Assembly (NCBI RefSeq): GCF_008933155.1
Contig: NZ_WBVP01000005.1
Coordinates: 205,726 to 269,725, forward strand
Source: Aliivibrio finisterrensis
GTDB taxonomy: Bacteria; Pseudomonadota; Gammaproteobacteria; Enterobacterales; Vibrionaceae
DNA length: 64,000 nucleotides
Direction of reading: 5' to 3'
The notes under the pieces are model-generated. The model saw nothing but the letters and a program-made list of their open reading frames with translations. It was not told the DNA's origin and did no database searches. Below, piece after piece: positions 17,318 to 27,509 of the stretch; the stretch's first letter is position 1, and each line of letters begins with the position of its first letter. Both the position numbers and the translations under genes were made by a program.

Positions 17318-18046
17318 ATGAAAAAATCAACACTAGCACTTATCGTTCCAGCAATTCTTCTTTCTGGTGCAGCAATGGCTGACTCAACTTATGTCACTGG
17401 TAACGTACAAGCACACGATAGTAACCTGCACGGTTCTGGTATGACATCTACACTAGAAGCGGGTCATACGTTTGATAATTCATTTGGTGGTTTAACACTA
17501 TTAACCGAGTTTGATGGTATTCAAATAGGTTCACTAAAAGCACAAGAAGTAACGCACTCAGATGGGTCTAAATCAATGGAGAAATTTAACTCTCCAGCGT
17601 ACGTAACATTAGGTGCAGAGCAATCATTCGCGATTGACGAAAACTTATGGATGGCTGTTGGTTACCACCACTTAATGGCTAACGGTAAAGAAGTACAATA
17701 TCGCCCATTAGTGAAAATTGGTTATAACTTTGACAATGGTATTTCTATTTCTAACCGAACTCGTGCTCAGATTGATGCAGCAGATAAAAATGCGAATGAC
17801 ATGGATGTACGTTTTGATAACCGTATTGCTTATACACTACCAGATGCGGCAGTGACGTTAAGCTACAATAATGTGTATGTATTGGCTGGTGATGCTCATA
17901 ATGGTGATTCACGTGATAGCTCTATGGACCACGAGCTTCGTGCTACATGGAACAAATCAGAAGGTGTTCAACCATATGTTGAGTATCGTAACCAAGCTGA
18001 CAACTACAATAACGCATTCGTAATTGGTGCTTCTTACAGCTGGTAA
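17318..18046 (+). CDS. KdgM/NanC-like outer-membrane porin
   Basis: Protein of 242 residues with a signal peptide (MKKSTLALIVPAILLSGAAMA, cleaved before Asp22). The rest is rich in alternating aromatic and polar residues and ends YSW, with the terminal aromatic residue required for outer-membrane barrel insertion. Length and pattern fit the 12-stranded KdgM/NanC family of monomeric porins for acidic sugars. The natural substrate cannot be read from sequence, and no sugar catabolic genes lie beside it. The 510-base leader suggests tight regulation. AGGGTAT lies about 8-12 bases before the ATG. Confidence 0.8.
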   Translation: MKKSTLALIVPAILLSGAAMADSTYVTGNVQAHDSNLHGSGMTSTLEAGHTFDNSFGGLTLLTEFDGIQIGSLKAQEVTHSDGSKSMEKFNSPAYVTLGAEQSFAIDENLWMAVGYHHLMANGKEVQYRPLVKIGYNFDNGISISNRTRAQIDAADKNANDMDVRFDNRIAYTLPDAAVTLSYNNVYVLAGDAHNGDSRDSSMDHELRATWNKSEGVQPYVEYRNQADNYNNAFVIGASYSW

Positions 18047-18120
18047 TATAGCTTTCTAAATAATGATGACACTTTCAATTCTATAAGGGGGGATTGTTAG
18101 CTGTAATTAATTAGAAAACC

Positions 18121-18156
18121 AAAATCCTCACTGATCCGTCAGTGGGGATTTTTTCT
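18121..18156 (+). terminator. Porin gene terminator
   Basis: AAAATCCTCACTGA (18121-18134), loop TCCG, TCAGTGGGGATTTT (18139-18152) with one T-G wobble on the plus strand, followed by TT. Confidence 0.88.
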
Positions 18157-18195
18157 TTTAGATAAAAAGGTAAAAATAGTAAATTGCAGGCATAA

Positions 18196-18221
18196 AAAAT
18201 CCCCGCTAGTGCGAGGATTTT
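18196..18221 (-). terminator. yfbU terminator
   Basis: Stem AAAATCCCCGC (18196-18206) and GCGAGGATTTT (18211-18221) around TAGT. The single imperfect pair is a G-U wobble only when read from the minus strand, and a T run follows on that strand, so it ends yfbU. Confidence 0.82.
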
Positions 18222-18259
18222 AAATAGATTATTTATGCTTTAACTTATTTATATAGAAA

Positions 18260-18853
<594 letters not shown>

Positions 18854-18863
18854 TTATGTGATC

Positions 18864-20618
18864 TTAGCTGAGTCCGATGATGTTTCCGTCTGTATCAATG
18901 TCTAAATTCATAAAAGCAGGCTTTTCAGGTAAGCCAGGCATGGTCATCACATTGCCACACAATGCGTATATAAATCCAGCACCGGCACACAGTTTTAATT
19001 CACGAATAGGTACAATGAAATCGGTCGGTGCACCTTTAATGTTGCCATCGGTAGAAATAGAAGCGGGCGTTTTTGCCATACAAACAGCTAAAGATTGGTA
19101 ACCTAATTTCTCAAACTGTTCTAATTGTTGTTGGGCTTTTTCTGATAATTCGATTCGTTCTGCACCGTAACCTTTTATTGCAACGGCATTTAACTTATCA
19201 AATAAGCTCATGTCATTTGTGTATAGTGGGGTAAATTGAGTGGTTTTTTTACAAGCTGCGATAACTTTTGAAGCGAGATCTTTTGCGCCTTCACCACCTT
19301 TTACGAATGCTTCACTGATAGAGACATCGACATTCGTTTCTGATGCTTGTGCTGAAATCCATTGTTGTAAGAAATTCAACTCTTCTTGAGTGTCTTCAGG
19401 GAAGCGGTTAATTGCTACAACAACAGGAAGACCATATTTAGCACAGTTATTAATGTGCCATTGTAAATTCTCTAGCCCTGCATTTAAGGCTTCTTGGTTT
19501 GGAGTGAATAGAGCTTTAGGCAAAGCTTGACCTGCTGATAACGGGAATAAGCCTGAGTTTGCTTTTATACCTCGAAGCGTTGCAACAAGCACTGCACAAT
19601 CAGGTGCTTTTCCTGCTAATGGTGCTTTAATGTTGCAGGCTTTCTCTAAGCCCATATCTGAGCCAAAGCCACCTTCTGTAACCGTATAATCCGTTAGTTT
19701 TAAAGCGATATTATCTGCAATGATAGAGGAGTTACCATGGGCGATATTAGCAAAAGGACCCGAGTGAACAAAGGTAGGGACACCTTCTAACGTTTGCATC
19801 AAGGTTGGGTTAATAGCAAATTTCATGGTAACGGTCATTGCACCTGCGACTTGAAGATCTTCTGTAGTGATAGGTTCACCATCCAGGTTATAAGCCACGA
19901 CAATACGGCCGATGCGTTGACGTAAGTCTTGAAGATCGGTTGCCAGTGCCAGAATAGCCATCAATTCAGAAGCGGCGGTAATATCAAAACCATCTTCACG
20001 TTCGTAACCATTAATGTTTTTTCCATCTTCATTTTTACCAATGGTCACCATACGAAGCGCACGATCGTTATGGTCCATTACTCGCTTCCAAACTACTCGG
20101 TTAGAGTCAATTCGTAATGCAGGAAGATCGTTCTTTTCAGAGAATAGTTCGTAACCTAGGCGTTGCTCATGGTAGATACGAGCATCAATGGCCGCAGAAG
20201 CTAAATTATGTGCCGCGGTAATCGCATGAATATCACCAGTTAGGTGTAAATTTAATTCTTCCATCGGAGCTACTTGGCTATAACCACCACCTGCAGCACC
20301 ACCTTTTACACCAAATACTGGTCCCATAGACGGCTGTCGGATACAGGCACTAACGGATTCCCCTAATTTTGCTAGACCTTGAGCCAATCCAATAGTTGTT
20401 ACTGTTTTTCCTTCGCCAAGCGGTGTTGGAGTAATCGCACTAACAAGAATAAGCTTACCATTTGATTTATCTTCAAGGTGTTTTAAGGCGTCAATATTGA
20501 CTTTTGCTTTATAGCGACCTTGTGGGGTAATGTCATCATCATGCAGCCCTAAGTTTGACGCAATCGTTTTCATTCTGGTAAGTGTCGCAGTTTGGCAAAT
20601 TTCAATATCGCTTTTCAT
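18864..20618 (-). CDS. fhs: Formate-tetrahydrofolate ligase Fhs
   Basis: ATP-dependent ligase that joins formate to tetrahydrofolate to give 10-formyl-THF for purine and formyl-methionine synthesis. The P-loop TPLGEGKT is at residues 65-72, preceded by the conserved [11 protein letters not shown]. The family blocks [22 protein letters not shown] and [12 protein letters not shown] are present. Length of 584 is slightly above the usual 555-560. E. coli lacks this gene. It is divergently placed from the sensor kinase gene. FolD, the other enzyme able to make 10-formyl-THF, is encoded at 44.6 kb. Confidence 0.95.
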   Translation of the reverse strand: MKSDIEICQTATLTRMKTIASNLGLHDDDITPQGRYKAKVNIDALKHLEDKSNGKLILVSAITPTPLGEGKTVTTIGLAQGLAKLGESVSACIRQPSMGPVFGVKGGAAGGGYSQVAPMEELNLHLTGDIHAITAAHNLASAAIDARIYHEQRLGYELFSEKNDLPALRIDSNRVVWKRVMDHNDRALRMVTIGKNEDGKNINGYEREDGFDITAASELMAILALATDLQDLRQRIGRIVVAYNLDGEPITTEDLQVAGAMTVTMKFAINPTLMQTLEGVPTFVHSGPFANIAHGNSSIIADNIALKLTDYTVTEGGFGSDMGLEKACNIKAPLAGKAPDCAVLVATLRGIKANSGLFPLSAGQALPKALFTPNQEALNAGLENLQWHINNCAKYGLPVVVAINRFPEDTQEELNFLQQWISAQASETNVDVSISEAFVKGGEGAKDLASKVIAACKKTTQFTPLYTNDMSLFDKLNAVAIKGYGAERIELSEKAQQQLEQFEKLGYQSLAVCMAKTPASISTDGNIKGAPTDFIVPIRELKLCAGAGFIYALCGNVMTMPGLPEKPAFMNLDIDTDGNIIGLS

Positions 20619-20743
20619 AGTAACGGGAACCTTTTAGGGAAGAGTTAAAAATGCTGAAAAGAAGCGCGCTTTTTATACCACAGAACTTAGGTGATATTGA
20701 ATTAATTCCCTAGGTTTGCTATTGAATAAATGGAAATATTTAT

Positions 20744-20756
20744 TTGATGTGATCAA
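20744..20756. promoter_or_regulatory. Inverted repeat TTGAT-N3-ATCAA between fhs and the sensor gene
   Basis: TTGATGTGATCAA lies 78 bases before the sensor kinase start. The half-sites are those of FNR, but the spacer is 3 rather than 4 bases, so it is not a standard FNR site. It is a candidate operator for either divergent gene. Confidence 0.35.
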
Positions 20757-20833
20757 GAGTATGAACAAGGTTTAAGATTAGGTTAATGGATTGTGATACT
20801 CTTTGTTTGTCTATAGGGAAGTGTGAGGTGTGA

Positions 20834-22435
20834 ATGTCTTGGCGTGATCTGAGTTTTCGACGTCGATTGTTAGTAGTGATGACCATTTCGGGTATCGGTA
20901 AATTACTCATTTTGTCTATTTGTGCCTTTTTGTACATCAAGCACTGGGAATCTCAAGACAGCGGAGATAAAGCATTAGGGGTTGCTCGGTTTCTTGCTCA
21001 ATCGCCTATCGTTATTTCCGCCGTAGAGCAAAATTCACCGACATTAATTGAAGAGAAAATAGAGCGATTACGAACCTCTATTGGCGCTGCGTTTATCGTG
21101 GTTGGTAATAAAAAAGGAATACGTATTGCTCACCCAATTAAAGAGCGTATTGGTAAAGCGATGCAAGGTGGAGATAACCAACAAGCCTTACAGTTGGGAG
21201 AATCTTATATTTCCTATGCTAAAGGCTCCTTAGGTCATTCTGTGCGAGGCAAAACGCCAATTTTCGACCAGCAAGGTAATATTATCGGGGTAGTTTCTGT
21301 TGGTTATCTATTAACTACTATAGACAGCAAGGTATCTCATTTTCTTAGTTTCTTTCTTGGGATGGCGGTATTGGTGATTTTTGCTAATGCGATTATTGCC
21401 AACTTTATTGCAAGACGCTTTCAAAAGTCTATTTTTGGCTTTGAACCTGAAGCTTTTGGGCGTTTATACAAAGAGCAGCAAGTTACTTTGTCTACGCTAC
21501 GTGAAGGCGTGTTAAGTATTGATGCCAATGGTAAGCTCAGATCTATCAATAAAAGTGCCTGTGACATATTAGGGATCGATCCTAAGCAATCGTTAAATCA
21601 GTTGTTTATTGAAGTGTTGCCAGACAGTGATTTAACTAAGCTTTTAGTAACACAGCAATCAGAACACGATATTGAACTGTTATTAAATGGTCAGGCTGTA
21701 ATTGCAAATCGAGAGTTGATTAAAATGGATGGTGTCGTGATTGGCGCGGTATCCAGTTTTCGACGTAAAGATGAGATAAGTGAATTAACGACTCAGCTTT
21801 CTCAAGTCAAACAATATGCCGATTTATTGCGTTCACAAACTCATGAGCATCGAAATAAGTTAAATACAATTAGTGGGCTAATTCAGTTAGGAAAAATTGA
21901 AGAGGTGCAGCAGATCATTGGGCAAGAGAGTCAGCGTTATCAAAAACTGATTGAATTTTTACGAGAGAGTATCTCAGAACCGATGATTGCGGGTGTCTTA
22001 CTTGGTAAAAGTGAACGCGCTAGAGAGCTTGGACTATTGCTTGATATTGAAGAAGGTACGCAATTAAGTGTGCTTCCTCTGCATATTCGAGCGGAGGATA
22101 TGGTGACCATTATTGGAAATTTAATTGATAATGCCTTTGAGGCAACGTTAAGTAAACCCATGGGGGATTTTGCACCTATCGTGGTGAGCATTACTGATTT
22201 TGGCCAAGAAGTTATTATTGAGGTTGAAGACAAAGGATGTGGCCTACCACAGGCATTTACCTTTAAGCAGTTGACTCAAAGAGGAGTATCAACAAAATCA
22301 GATAAAGGTCGTGGTGTTGGTTTGCATTTAATTCAGCAACTAGTGGACCATTATCGTGGGGAGTTTACGGTCAGAAGTCGTGAAGGACAAGGCACATTGA
22401 TGACTATTTATTTACCTAAAGAATTAAAGTCGTAG
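20834..22435 (+). CDS. CitA/DcuS-family sensor histidine kinase
   Basis: Membrane sensor of 533 residues. Transmembrane helices at about 13-35 and 170-192 flank a periplasmic PAS-like domain with the RIAHPIKERIGKAMQGGD and KTPIFDQQGNIIGVVSVGYL blocks typical of CitA/DcuS carboxylate sensors. A cytoplasmic PAS (about 216-305) and a kinase core follow: the phosphorylated His337 in THEHRNKLNTISGLI, N-box GNLIDNAFEA, and G-boxes EDKGCGLP and KGRGVGLHLI. GAGG lies 5 bases before the ATG. It is followed 44 bases later by its response regulator. Ligand is probably a di- or tricarboxylate; a link to tctCBA nearby is inference. Confidence 0.88.
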   Translation: MSWRDLSFRRRLLVVMTISGIGKLLILSICAFLYIKHWESQDSGDKALGVARFLAQSPIVISAVEQNSPTLIEEKIERLRTSIGAAFIVVGNKKGIRIAHPIKERIGKAMQGGDNQQALQLGESYISYAKGSLGHSVRGKTPIFDQQGNIIGVVSVGYLLTTIDSKVSHFLSFFLGMAVLVIFANAIIANFIARRFQKSIFGFEPEAFGRLYKEQQVTLSTLREGVLSIDANGKLRSINKSACDILGIDPKQSLNQLFIEVLPDSDLTKLLVTQQSEHDIELLLNGQAVIANRELIKMDGVVIGAVSSFRRKDEISELTTQLSQVKQYADLLRSQTHEHRNKLNTISGLIQLGKIEEVQQIIGQESQRYQKLIEFLRESISEPMIAGVLLGKSERARELGLLLDIEEGTQLSVLPLHIRAEDMVTIIGNLIDNAFEATLSKPMGDFAPIVVSITDFGQEVIIEVEDKGCGLPQAFTFKQLTQRGVSTKSDKGRGVGLHLIQQLVDHYRGEFTVRSREGQGTLMTIYLPKELKS

Positions 22436-22479
22436 AAACGGCACTCTTATAAATATAAAAATGAACAAAAGGATATTGT

Positions 22480-23154
22480 GTGAGCAGTAAAATCAGTATT
22501 GTTATTGTTGAGGATGACATTGGTATTGCAGAAATACACCGTCGTAATCTCGAAAAAATTGATTCCGTCGAGGTGATTGGCATTGCTGCCAGTAAGGAAG
22601 AAGCGACTCTCTTGTTTGAGGTGCTAAATCCAGATTTGGTGTTATTGGACATTTATCTTCCTGATGGTAATGGCCTTGATATATTGCGTGAATTACGCCA
22701 GAAAGAGTCGTCCCCTGATGTAATATTAATTACCGCAGATAGAGATGTTAATACGCTGCAAGAAGCCATGCGTGGTGGTGTGGTAGATTATCTGCTAAAG
22801 CCTGTTATATTTAGTCGACTAGAAGACGCAATTAATAAATATTTAAGCCAAAAGCAGCAATTTATTAATCGTGTTGATATTGATCAAAGCATGGTAGATG
22901 CAATGTTGCACTCTACTACAGCACAGTCAGTAGCAAGGCTGCCTAAAGGCATTGATGGCGTAACCTTAGAGAAAGTTCGTCAATTATTTAGCCATGAAAA
23001 ACAGTTAACTGCAGATCAGGCTGGAGAGTTAATTGGGGCAAGTCGAACAACTGCTCGCCGTTATTTAGAATATTTGATTAGCTCTGGAGAATTAAGTGCC
23101 GACCTCTCTTATGGCAGCGTTGGGCGACCAGAGCGAACATACTTTAAGGCATAG
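22480..23154 (+). CDS. CitB/DcuR-family response regulator
   Basis: Partner of the sensor upstream, 224 residues. The receiver domain shows acidic EDD at 11-13, phospho-acceptor Asp57 in LVLLDIYLPDGNG, Thr85 and Lys107 in YLLKPV. The C-terminal DNA-binding part (ADQAGELIGASRTTARRYLEYL) is the helix-turn-helix of the CitB/DpiA/DcuR class. The start is GTG at 22480, with AAAGGA 6 bases upstream. It is expected to activate genes for carboxylate uptake or fermentation; the target operon is not proven here. Confidence 0.88.
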   Translation: MSSKISIVIVEDDIGIAEIHRRNLEKIDSVEVIGIAASKEEATLLFEVLNPDLVLLDIYLPDGNGLDILRELRQKESSPDVILITADRDVNTLQEAMRGGVVDYLLKPVIFSRLEDAINKYLSQKQQFINRVDIDQSMVDAMLHSTTAQSVARLPKGIDGVTLEKVRQLFSHEKQLTADQAGELIGASRTTARRYLEYLISSGELSADLSYGSVGRPERTYFKA

Positions 23155-23180
23155 CCTATTTTTTAAGGTATTAACAACAA

Positions 23181-23651
23181 ATGACACCAGCAACGAAATT
23201 ATTAAAGAAAGCAAAAATAGATCACCAAGTGCTTGAGTACCATCATGATCCAAAAGCTCAAGCATATGGGTTAGAAGCGGCAGAAAAGCTGGGTTTGCCT
23301 CATGAAGAGGTATTTAAAACCTTAGTTGTTCAAGTGGATGAAAAAGAACTTGTTGTGGGCATTATTCCTGTTGCTGCTCATTTAAGCATGAAGTTAATCG
23401 CTAAAGCCGTTGGTGGAAAAAAAGCCAAAATGGCAGATCCCGCCTTAGTTCAAAAATCCACTGGATATGTGATGGGAGGCGTGAGTCCTCTTGGTCAGAA
23501 GAAACGATTGAAAACCGTGATCGATAATAGTGCTGAACAGTTTGAAACCATGTATGTCAGTGGTGGTAAAAGAGGGCTAGATATTGGCCTGGCTCCTAGT
23601 GCTTTACAACAAGTGTTAAACGCACAGTTTATGGATATTAAAGCAGAGTAA
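23181..23651 (+). CDS. ybaK: Cys-tRNA(Pro)/Cys-tRNA(Cys) deacylase YbaK
   Basis: Editing enzyme of 156 residues that removes cysteine mischarged onto tRNA-Pro. Matches the YbaK/EbsC family: LGLPHEEVFKTLVVQ carries the conserved lysine, and MGGVSPLGQKKRLKTVID and YVSGGKRGLDIGLAP are signature blocks. It lies 26 bases after the response regulator gene and just before the patatin-like gene, so it may be the third gene of a four-gene transcript, although its function is unrelated. Confidence 0.92.
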   Translation: MTPATKLLKKAKIDHQVLEYHHDPKAQAYGLEAAEKLGLPHEEVFKTLVVQVDEKELVVGIIPVAAHLSMKLIAKAVGGKKAKMADPALVQKSTGYVMGGVSPLGQKKRLKTVIDNSAEQFETMYVSGGKRGLDIGLAPSALQQVLNAQFMDIKAE

Positions 23652-23671
23652 TCATGGAAGGGAGAAGCCCT

Positions 23672-24556
23672 ATGAAGAAAAAAACAGTATCACTTGTTCT
23701 TGGAAGTGGTGGCGCGAGAGGTCTTGCTCATATCGGCGTGATCCGCTGGTTAGAAGAACATGATTTTGAGATTGTATCTGTCTCTGGTTGTTCTATTGGT
23801 ACGGTTGTTGGTGGAGTGTACGCAGCAGGAAAACTGGATGAATTTGAAGATTGGATGCGAACCATTACCAAGCTTGATATTGTTTCTTTGATGGATTTTA
23901 ACTGGGGAAAAGGCGGGCTTATTAAAGGCGAGAAAGTAATGAACCGTTTGAGTGACATTCTTGGTGATTTGCATATCGAAGATTTAGCCATTCCTTATAC
24001 CGCGGTAGCGGCTGATATTAGTAACGAAAAAGAAGTATGGCTGCAAAAAGGATCGTTATTGCAAGCCATTCGAGCGTCTATCTCATTGCCTTTATACTTA
24101 ATGCCTATAGAGTTTAATGGCAAAACGTTAATTGATGGTGGTGTATTAAACCCAGTGCCGATTGCACCAACGTTTGGTGATCATTCGGATATCACTTTAG
24201 CGGTCAATTTAGCGGGTGAGATGACCCATAAACTTGATGATTTTGAAATTAATCAGGTGAATATTTCAGCACAAGAGCCAGAAGAAGATATGCCATTTCA
24301 CCGAAAAGTCAGTGACTATTTTGGTTCGTTAACCGCAAAAACTTCAAGAATTGACTTAGGAATGTATGATATTGCCAACCAAGCATTTGATGCAATGCAG
24401 AGCACCATTGCAAGACAAAAGTTGGCCGCTTACCCGCCTGATATTACGGTTGAAATAGCGCGAGACGCGTGCGGTACTTTTGAGTTCGAACGTACGGCAG
24501 AGATGATCGATTTAGGCTATGAGAGAGCGGAACATGCTTTAAAACATTTGCTATAA
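23672..24556 (+). CDS. rssA: Patatin-like phospholipase, RssA family
   Basis: Serine hydrolase-like protein of 294 residues. The oxyanion motif GSGGARG (11-17), nucleophile Ser41 in GCSIG, and the catalytic DGG in LIDGGVLNPVP are all present, so the enzyme looks active. It resembles E. coli RssA in length and overall order. Its natural substrate is unknown. ATG at 23672 has GGGAG about 8 bases upstream; an in-frame ATG at 23654 contains that site. It starts close behind ybaK and is followed by a strong terminator. Confidence 0.82.
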   Translation: MKKKTVSLVLGSGGARGLAHIGVIRWLEEHDFEIVSVSGCSIGTVVGGVYAAGKLDEFEDWMRTITKLDIVSLMDFNWGKGGLIKGEKVMNRLSDILGDLHIEDLAIPYTAVAADISNEKEVWLQKGSLLQAIRASISLPLYLMPIEFNGKTLIDGGVLNPVPIAPTFGDHSDITLAVNLAGEMTHKLDDFEINQVNISAQEPEEDMPFHRKVSDYFGSLTAKTSRIDLGMYDIANQAFDAMQSTIARQKLAAYPPDITVEIARDACGTFEFERTAEMIDLGYERAEHALKHLL

Positions 24557-24571
24557 GTGAACAATCGATAT

Positions 24572-24612
24572 AAAAACGCCCAAACTTATTATTAAGCTTG
24601 GGCGTTTTTTAT
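24572..24612. terminator. Bidirectional terminator between rssA and rhlE
   Basis: AAAAACGCCCAA (24572-24583) pairs with TTGGGCGTTTTT (24598-24609), with A and T runs on both flanks. It serves both convergent genes. Confidence 0.9.
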
Positions 24613-24646
24613 TTATCTTAATAAAGATGAAAACGTGATTAAGCGA

Positions 24647-25843
24647 TTACGCTTTTGATTCTGGTTTTCTTTTTGGCTTAAAGTTCAAAATAGAAATAGG
24701 CACTTCTTTACGTGGCGCAAACCCTTCAATTTCTTTACGTACAATTAAGTGGCCAAGACGTTTTTCAATCATACATAGATTCTTAAAATCGTCTTTAGAA
24801 ACAAATGAGATAGCCTCACCTTTTGCTCCCGCACGGCCAGTACGACCAATACGGTGCACATAGTCATCTGCCGGGAAAGGTAGGTCATAGTTTACTACGC
24901 GCGTTAGTTCATCAATATCAATACCACGAGCCGCAATACCAGTAGCAACTAAGTATTGTAATTTGCCTTCTTTAAAGTCATTCAGCACTTTTGCTCGTGC
25001 TTCTTGGCTTCGGCCACTGTGGAAAGCTTCAGCTCGAATATCACGTTTCTCTAACTGGCTTACTAGCTTCGCTGCACCATGCTTTGTCTCAATAAAGATC
25101 AGCGCTTGGTCCCAATTGTTTTCTTTAATTAGGTGGCTCAGTAGTGCCGATTTTTTATCTTTATCTACCGTTGTTAGCCATTGGTCAATCTGTGGTGCAG
25201 AGGTCGTTTTTGGCGAAATAGTAATTTCAATTGGGTTATTTACCGCTGTTTTTGCTAAATAACGAACTTGATCAGACAGTGTTGCTGAGAACAGCATGTT
25301 TTGGCGATCTAATGGTAAGCGCTCAATGATTTTGTTGATGTCTTCAATAAAGCCCATATCTAACATACGGTCGGCTTCATCAAGAACTAAGATCTCAATC
25401 TCATCAAAATGAATTGCACGCTGTGTGTACATATCAAGCAAACGACCCGGCGTCGCAACCAGAACATCAACCCCTTTAATTAGGCGTTCTTTTTGGTTTT
25501 TATAATCAACACCGCCATACATAGCTAATGATGCAATATCAATGTGCTTGCTGTACTTCTGAATGTTGTCTTCAACTTGAATTGCTAGCTCACGCGTTGG
25601 CGTTAAAATTAATGCACGAACACGTTTAGCTCGAACTTTAGTTTGATTTTCGCTGAGGATTTCTAAAATAGGTAATACAAAGCTAGCTGTTTTACCTGTA
25701 CCTGTTTGCGCAGCAGCAATCAGGTTTTTTCCAGTAAGCGCAACGGGAATGGCTTTTTCTTGAATTGGAGTTGGGGCTTTATAACCCAGCTCGTCGATGG
25801 CTTTTAAAATTGGATCGCTTAACCCAAGTTTGGAAAATGGCAT
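24647..25843 (-). CDS. rhlE: DEAD-box RNA helicase, RhlE type
   Basis: ATP-dependent RNA helicase of 398 residues. The Q motif (GYKAPTPIQ), motif I AAQTGTGKT, Ia PTRELA, II DEAD, III SAT and VI HRIGRTGRAG are in order. The C-terminal tail is short and basic (NFKPKRKPESKA). ATG at 25843 (MPFSKLGL) is chosen by alignment with the family; upstream in-frame codons encode a cysteine- and aromatic-rich stretch unlike any helicase. RhlE helps ribosome maturation and RNA decay in E. coli. The choice of RhlE over other DEAD proteins rests on the short tail and N-terminus. Confidence 0.85.
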   Translation of the reverse strand: MPFSKLGLSDPILKAIDELGYKAPTPIQEKAIPVALTGKNLIAAAQTGTGKTASFVLPILEILSENQTKVRAKRVRALILTPTRELAIQVEDNIQKYSKHIDIASLAMYGGVDYKNQKERLIKGVDVLVATPGRLLDMYTQRAIHFDEIEILVLDEADRMLDMGFIEDINKIIERLPLDRQNMLFSATLSDQVRYLAKTAVNNPIEITISPKTTSAPQIDQWLTTVDKDKKSALLSHLIKENNWDQALIFIETKHGAAKLVSQLEKRDIRAEAFHSGRSQEARAKVLNDFKEGKLQYLVATGIAARGIDIDELTRVVNYDLPFPADDYVHRIGRTGRAGAKGEAISFVSKDDFKNLCMIEKRLGHLIVRKEIEGFAPRKEVPISILNFKPKRKPESKA

Positions 25844-25911
25844 GTGAAATCTCAGATATATAAATAGAGGGCGATTGTAGCATGAAAAAAAGAAATGACA
25901 GCAGGGGAATA

Positions 25912-25940
25912 GGCACCAATGATCCTTTATCATTGGCGCC
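25912..25940 (-). other. Stem-loop after tctA
   Basis: GGCACCAATGAT (25912-25923) and ATCATTGGCGCC (25929-25940) form a 12-bp stem around CCTTT. The one imperfect pair is a G-U wobble on the minus strand, so it belongs to the tct transcript, but no T run follows. It may be a weak terminator or a 3' stabiliser before rhlE. Confidence 0.6.
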
Positions 25941-25966
25941 TATGTGTAGACGATTAAATTAATTGA

Positions 25967-27493
25967 TTACGATTTTACCGCGAACTTAAGTCGGATAATT
26001 TTATTAACGAATGTCAGTACTATTGGAAGGATTAGTACGACGGCTGCGATTGCAGTAAAGGTAAAGGTAATTGGACGCTCCCATAAGAAACTTAACTCAC
26101 CATCACTTATCATTAATGCTCGACGTAAGTTCTCTTCCATCATTCCACCCAAGATAAAGCCAAGTAATAAGGGGGCGAGGGGGAAGTTAGCTAGCCGAAG
26201 CGCAATAGCGACCATCGCAATTAAGATCATGATGAAAACATCAATTGTATTAAAAGAGACTAAATAAACCCCTGTGATTGAGAAGAATAAAACCATTGGC
26301 ATCAATACGGTTCTTGGTATCGCAAGCAATTTTGAGATGTATGGAATCAAGGGTAAATTTAGGATAACCAGAACGATATTACCAAAGTACATTGAGATAA
26401 TAACCGACCAGAAAATATCAGGGTGATCAACAAACAATCTTGGACCTGGCTGAATACCGTAAGCAATAAGGGCACCTAGCATGATTGCTGTCGTACCTGA
26501 ACCTGGAATACCAAGAGTCAGTAGTGGAACAAATGACCCACTTGATGCGGCGTTATTTGCTGATTCAGGGGCTACCAACCCACGAATACTGCCTTTACCA
26601 AATTCTTCTTTTTTCTCTTTTGGTGCTAGATTTCGCTCCATACCGTAACTTAAAAATGCAGCAATGGTTGCGCCAGCACCCGGTAATACACCGGTAAAGA
26701 AGCCAAGAATGGATGAGCGAATCGCAACAGGCGCCACCTCTTTTACTTCTTCTTTGGTTATTTTCATGCTACCAAGATCTGACATTTTACTCTGTTCATC
26801 ATCACGAGTGTCTTGCTCTGGTTTGAGTATTCCCATTAAGGTTTCCCCTAATGCGAAAGTTGCCATTGCCAGTAGTAAGAAGCTGAAACCATCCATTAAA
26901 TCGGTTAAGCCGAAGGTAAATCGCTCTACACCAACCCCTTTATCGATGCCTACTGTTGAAAGCATTAAACCAAGTACAGTCATCATCCATGCTTTAATGA
27001 CTTGACCTTTACCTGCAAACGCAGCAACAGCCGATAAACCGACTAACATTAGGGCAAAGTAATCGGAGGATTGAAAGCTTAACGACACTTTTGCTAGTGC
27101 TGGCGCAGCGATTAAAAGCATGATTGCAGAGAGTGTTCCGCCAGTAAAAGAGGAATAGGCCGCAAGTGCGAGAGCTTTACCTGCTTGGCCTTTTTGTGCC
27201 ATTGGATAGCCATCAAAAGCTGTAACTACGGTTGATGAACAACCGGGAGCATTAATCAGTATTGACGAGGTTGAACCACCAAAAACGGCACCGTAATAAA
27301 CGCCAGCCATTAAGATCATGCCTGATGCAGGGTCAAGTCCGTAACTGATAGGGATCATTAAGGCAATGGCAGAGATAGGGCCAAGGCCTGGTAACATACC
27401 AATGAATGTACCCACAAAACAGCCGATCATAACCATCATTAAATTGGTTGGCATAATCGCTGTTGATAAGCCTGCTAAAATTCCATCTAACAT
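25967..27493 (-). CDS. tctA: Tripartite tricarboxylate transporter large permease TctA
   Basis: Large membrane subunit of 508 residues with about 12 helices. Family hallmarks include GTFIGMLPGLGPISAIALMIP near the N-terminus and a second copy, FFTGVLPGAGATIAAFLSYG, near the middle, showing the internal duplication. It works with TctB and the periplasmic binder TctC to import citrate or related carboxylates with sodium or protons. It follows tctB by 16 bases in a tctC-tctB-tctA operon on the minus strand. Confidence 0.95.
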   Translation of the reverse strand: MLDGILAGLSTAIMPTNLMMVMIGCFVGTFIGMLPGLGPISAIALMIPISYGLDPASGMILMAGVYYGAVFGGSTSSILINAPGCSSTVVTAFDGYPMAQKGQAGKALALAAYSSFTGGTLSAIMLLIAAPALAKVSLSFQSSDYFALMLVGLSAVAAFAGKGQVIKAWMMTVLGLMLSTVGIDKGVGVERFTFGLTDLMDGFSFLLLAMATFALGETLMGILKPEQDTRDDEQSKMSDLGSMKITKEEVKEVAPVAIRSSILGFFTGVLPGAGATIAAFLSYGMERNLAPKEKKEEFGKGSIRGLVAPESANNAASSGSFVPLLTLGIPGSGTTAIMLGALIAYGIQPGPRLFVDHPDIFWSVIISMYFGNIVLVILNLPLIPYISKLLAIPRTVLMPMVLFFSITGVYLVSFNTIDVFIMILIAMVAIALRLANFPLAPLLLGFILGGMMEENLRRALMISDGELSFLWERPITFTFTAIAAVVLILPIVLTFVNKIIRLKFAVKS

Positions 27494-27509
27494 AATTAAG
27501 TCCTAGGGT

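Noticed and set aside
20758..20940. Reverse-strand frame over the sensor kinase start
   Set aside because: It overlaps the divergent promoter region and the N-terminus of a well-supported gene, with no ribosome site.
24963..25262. Frame of 99 codons opposite the RhlE-like helicase
   Set aside because: It lies wholly inside a strongly conserved helicase gene and resembles no protein.
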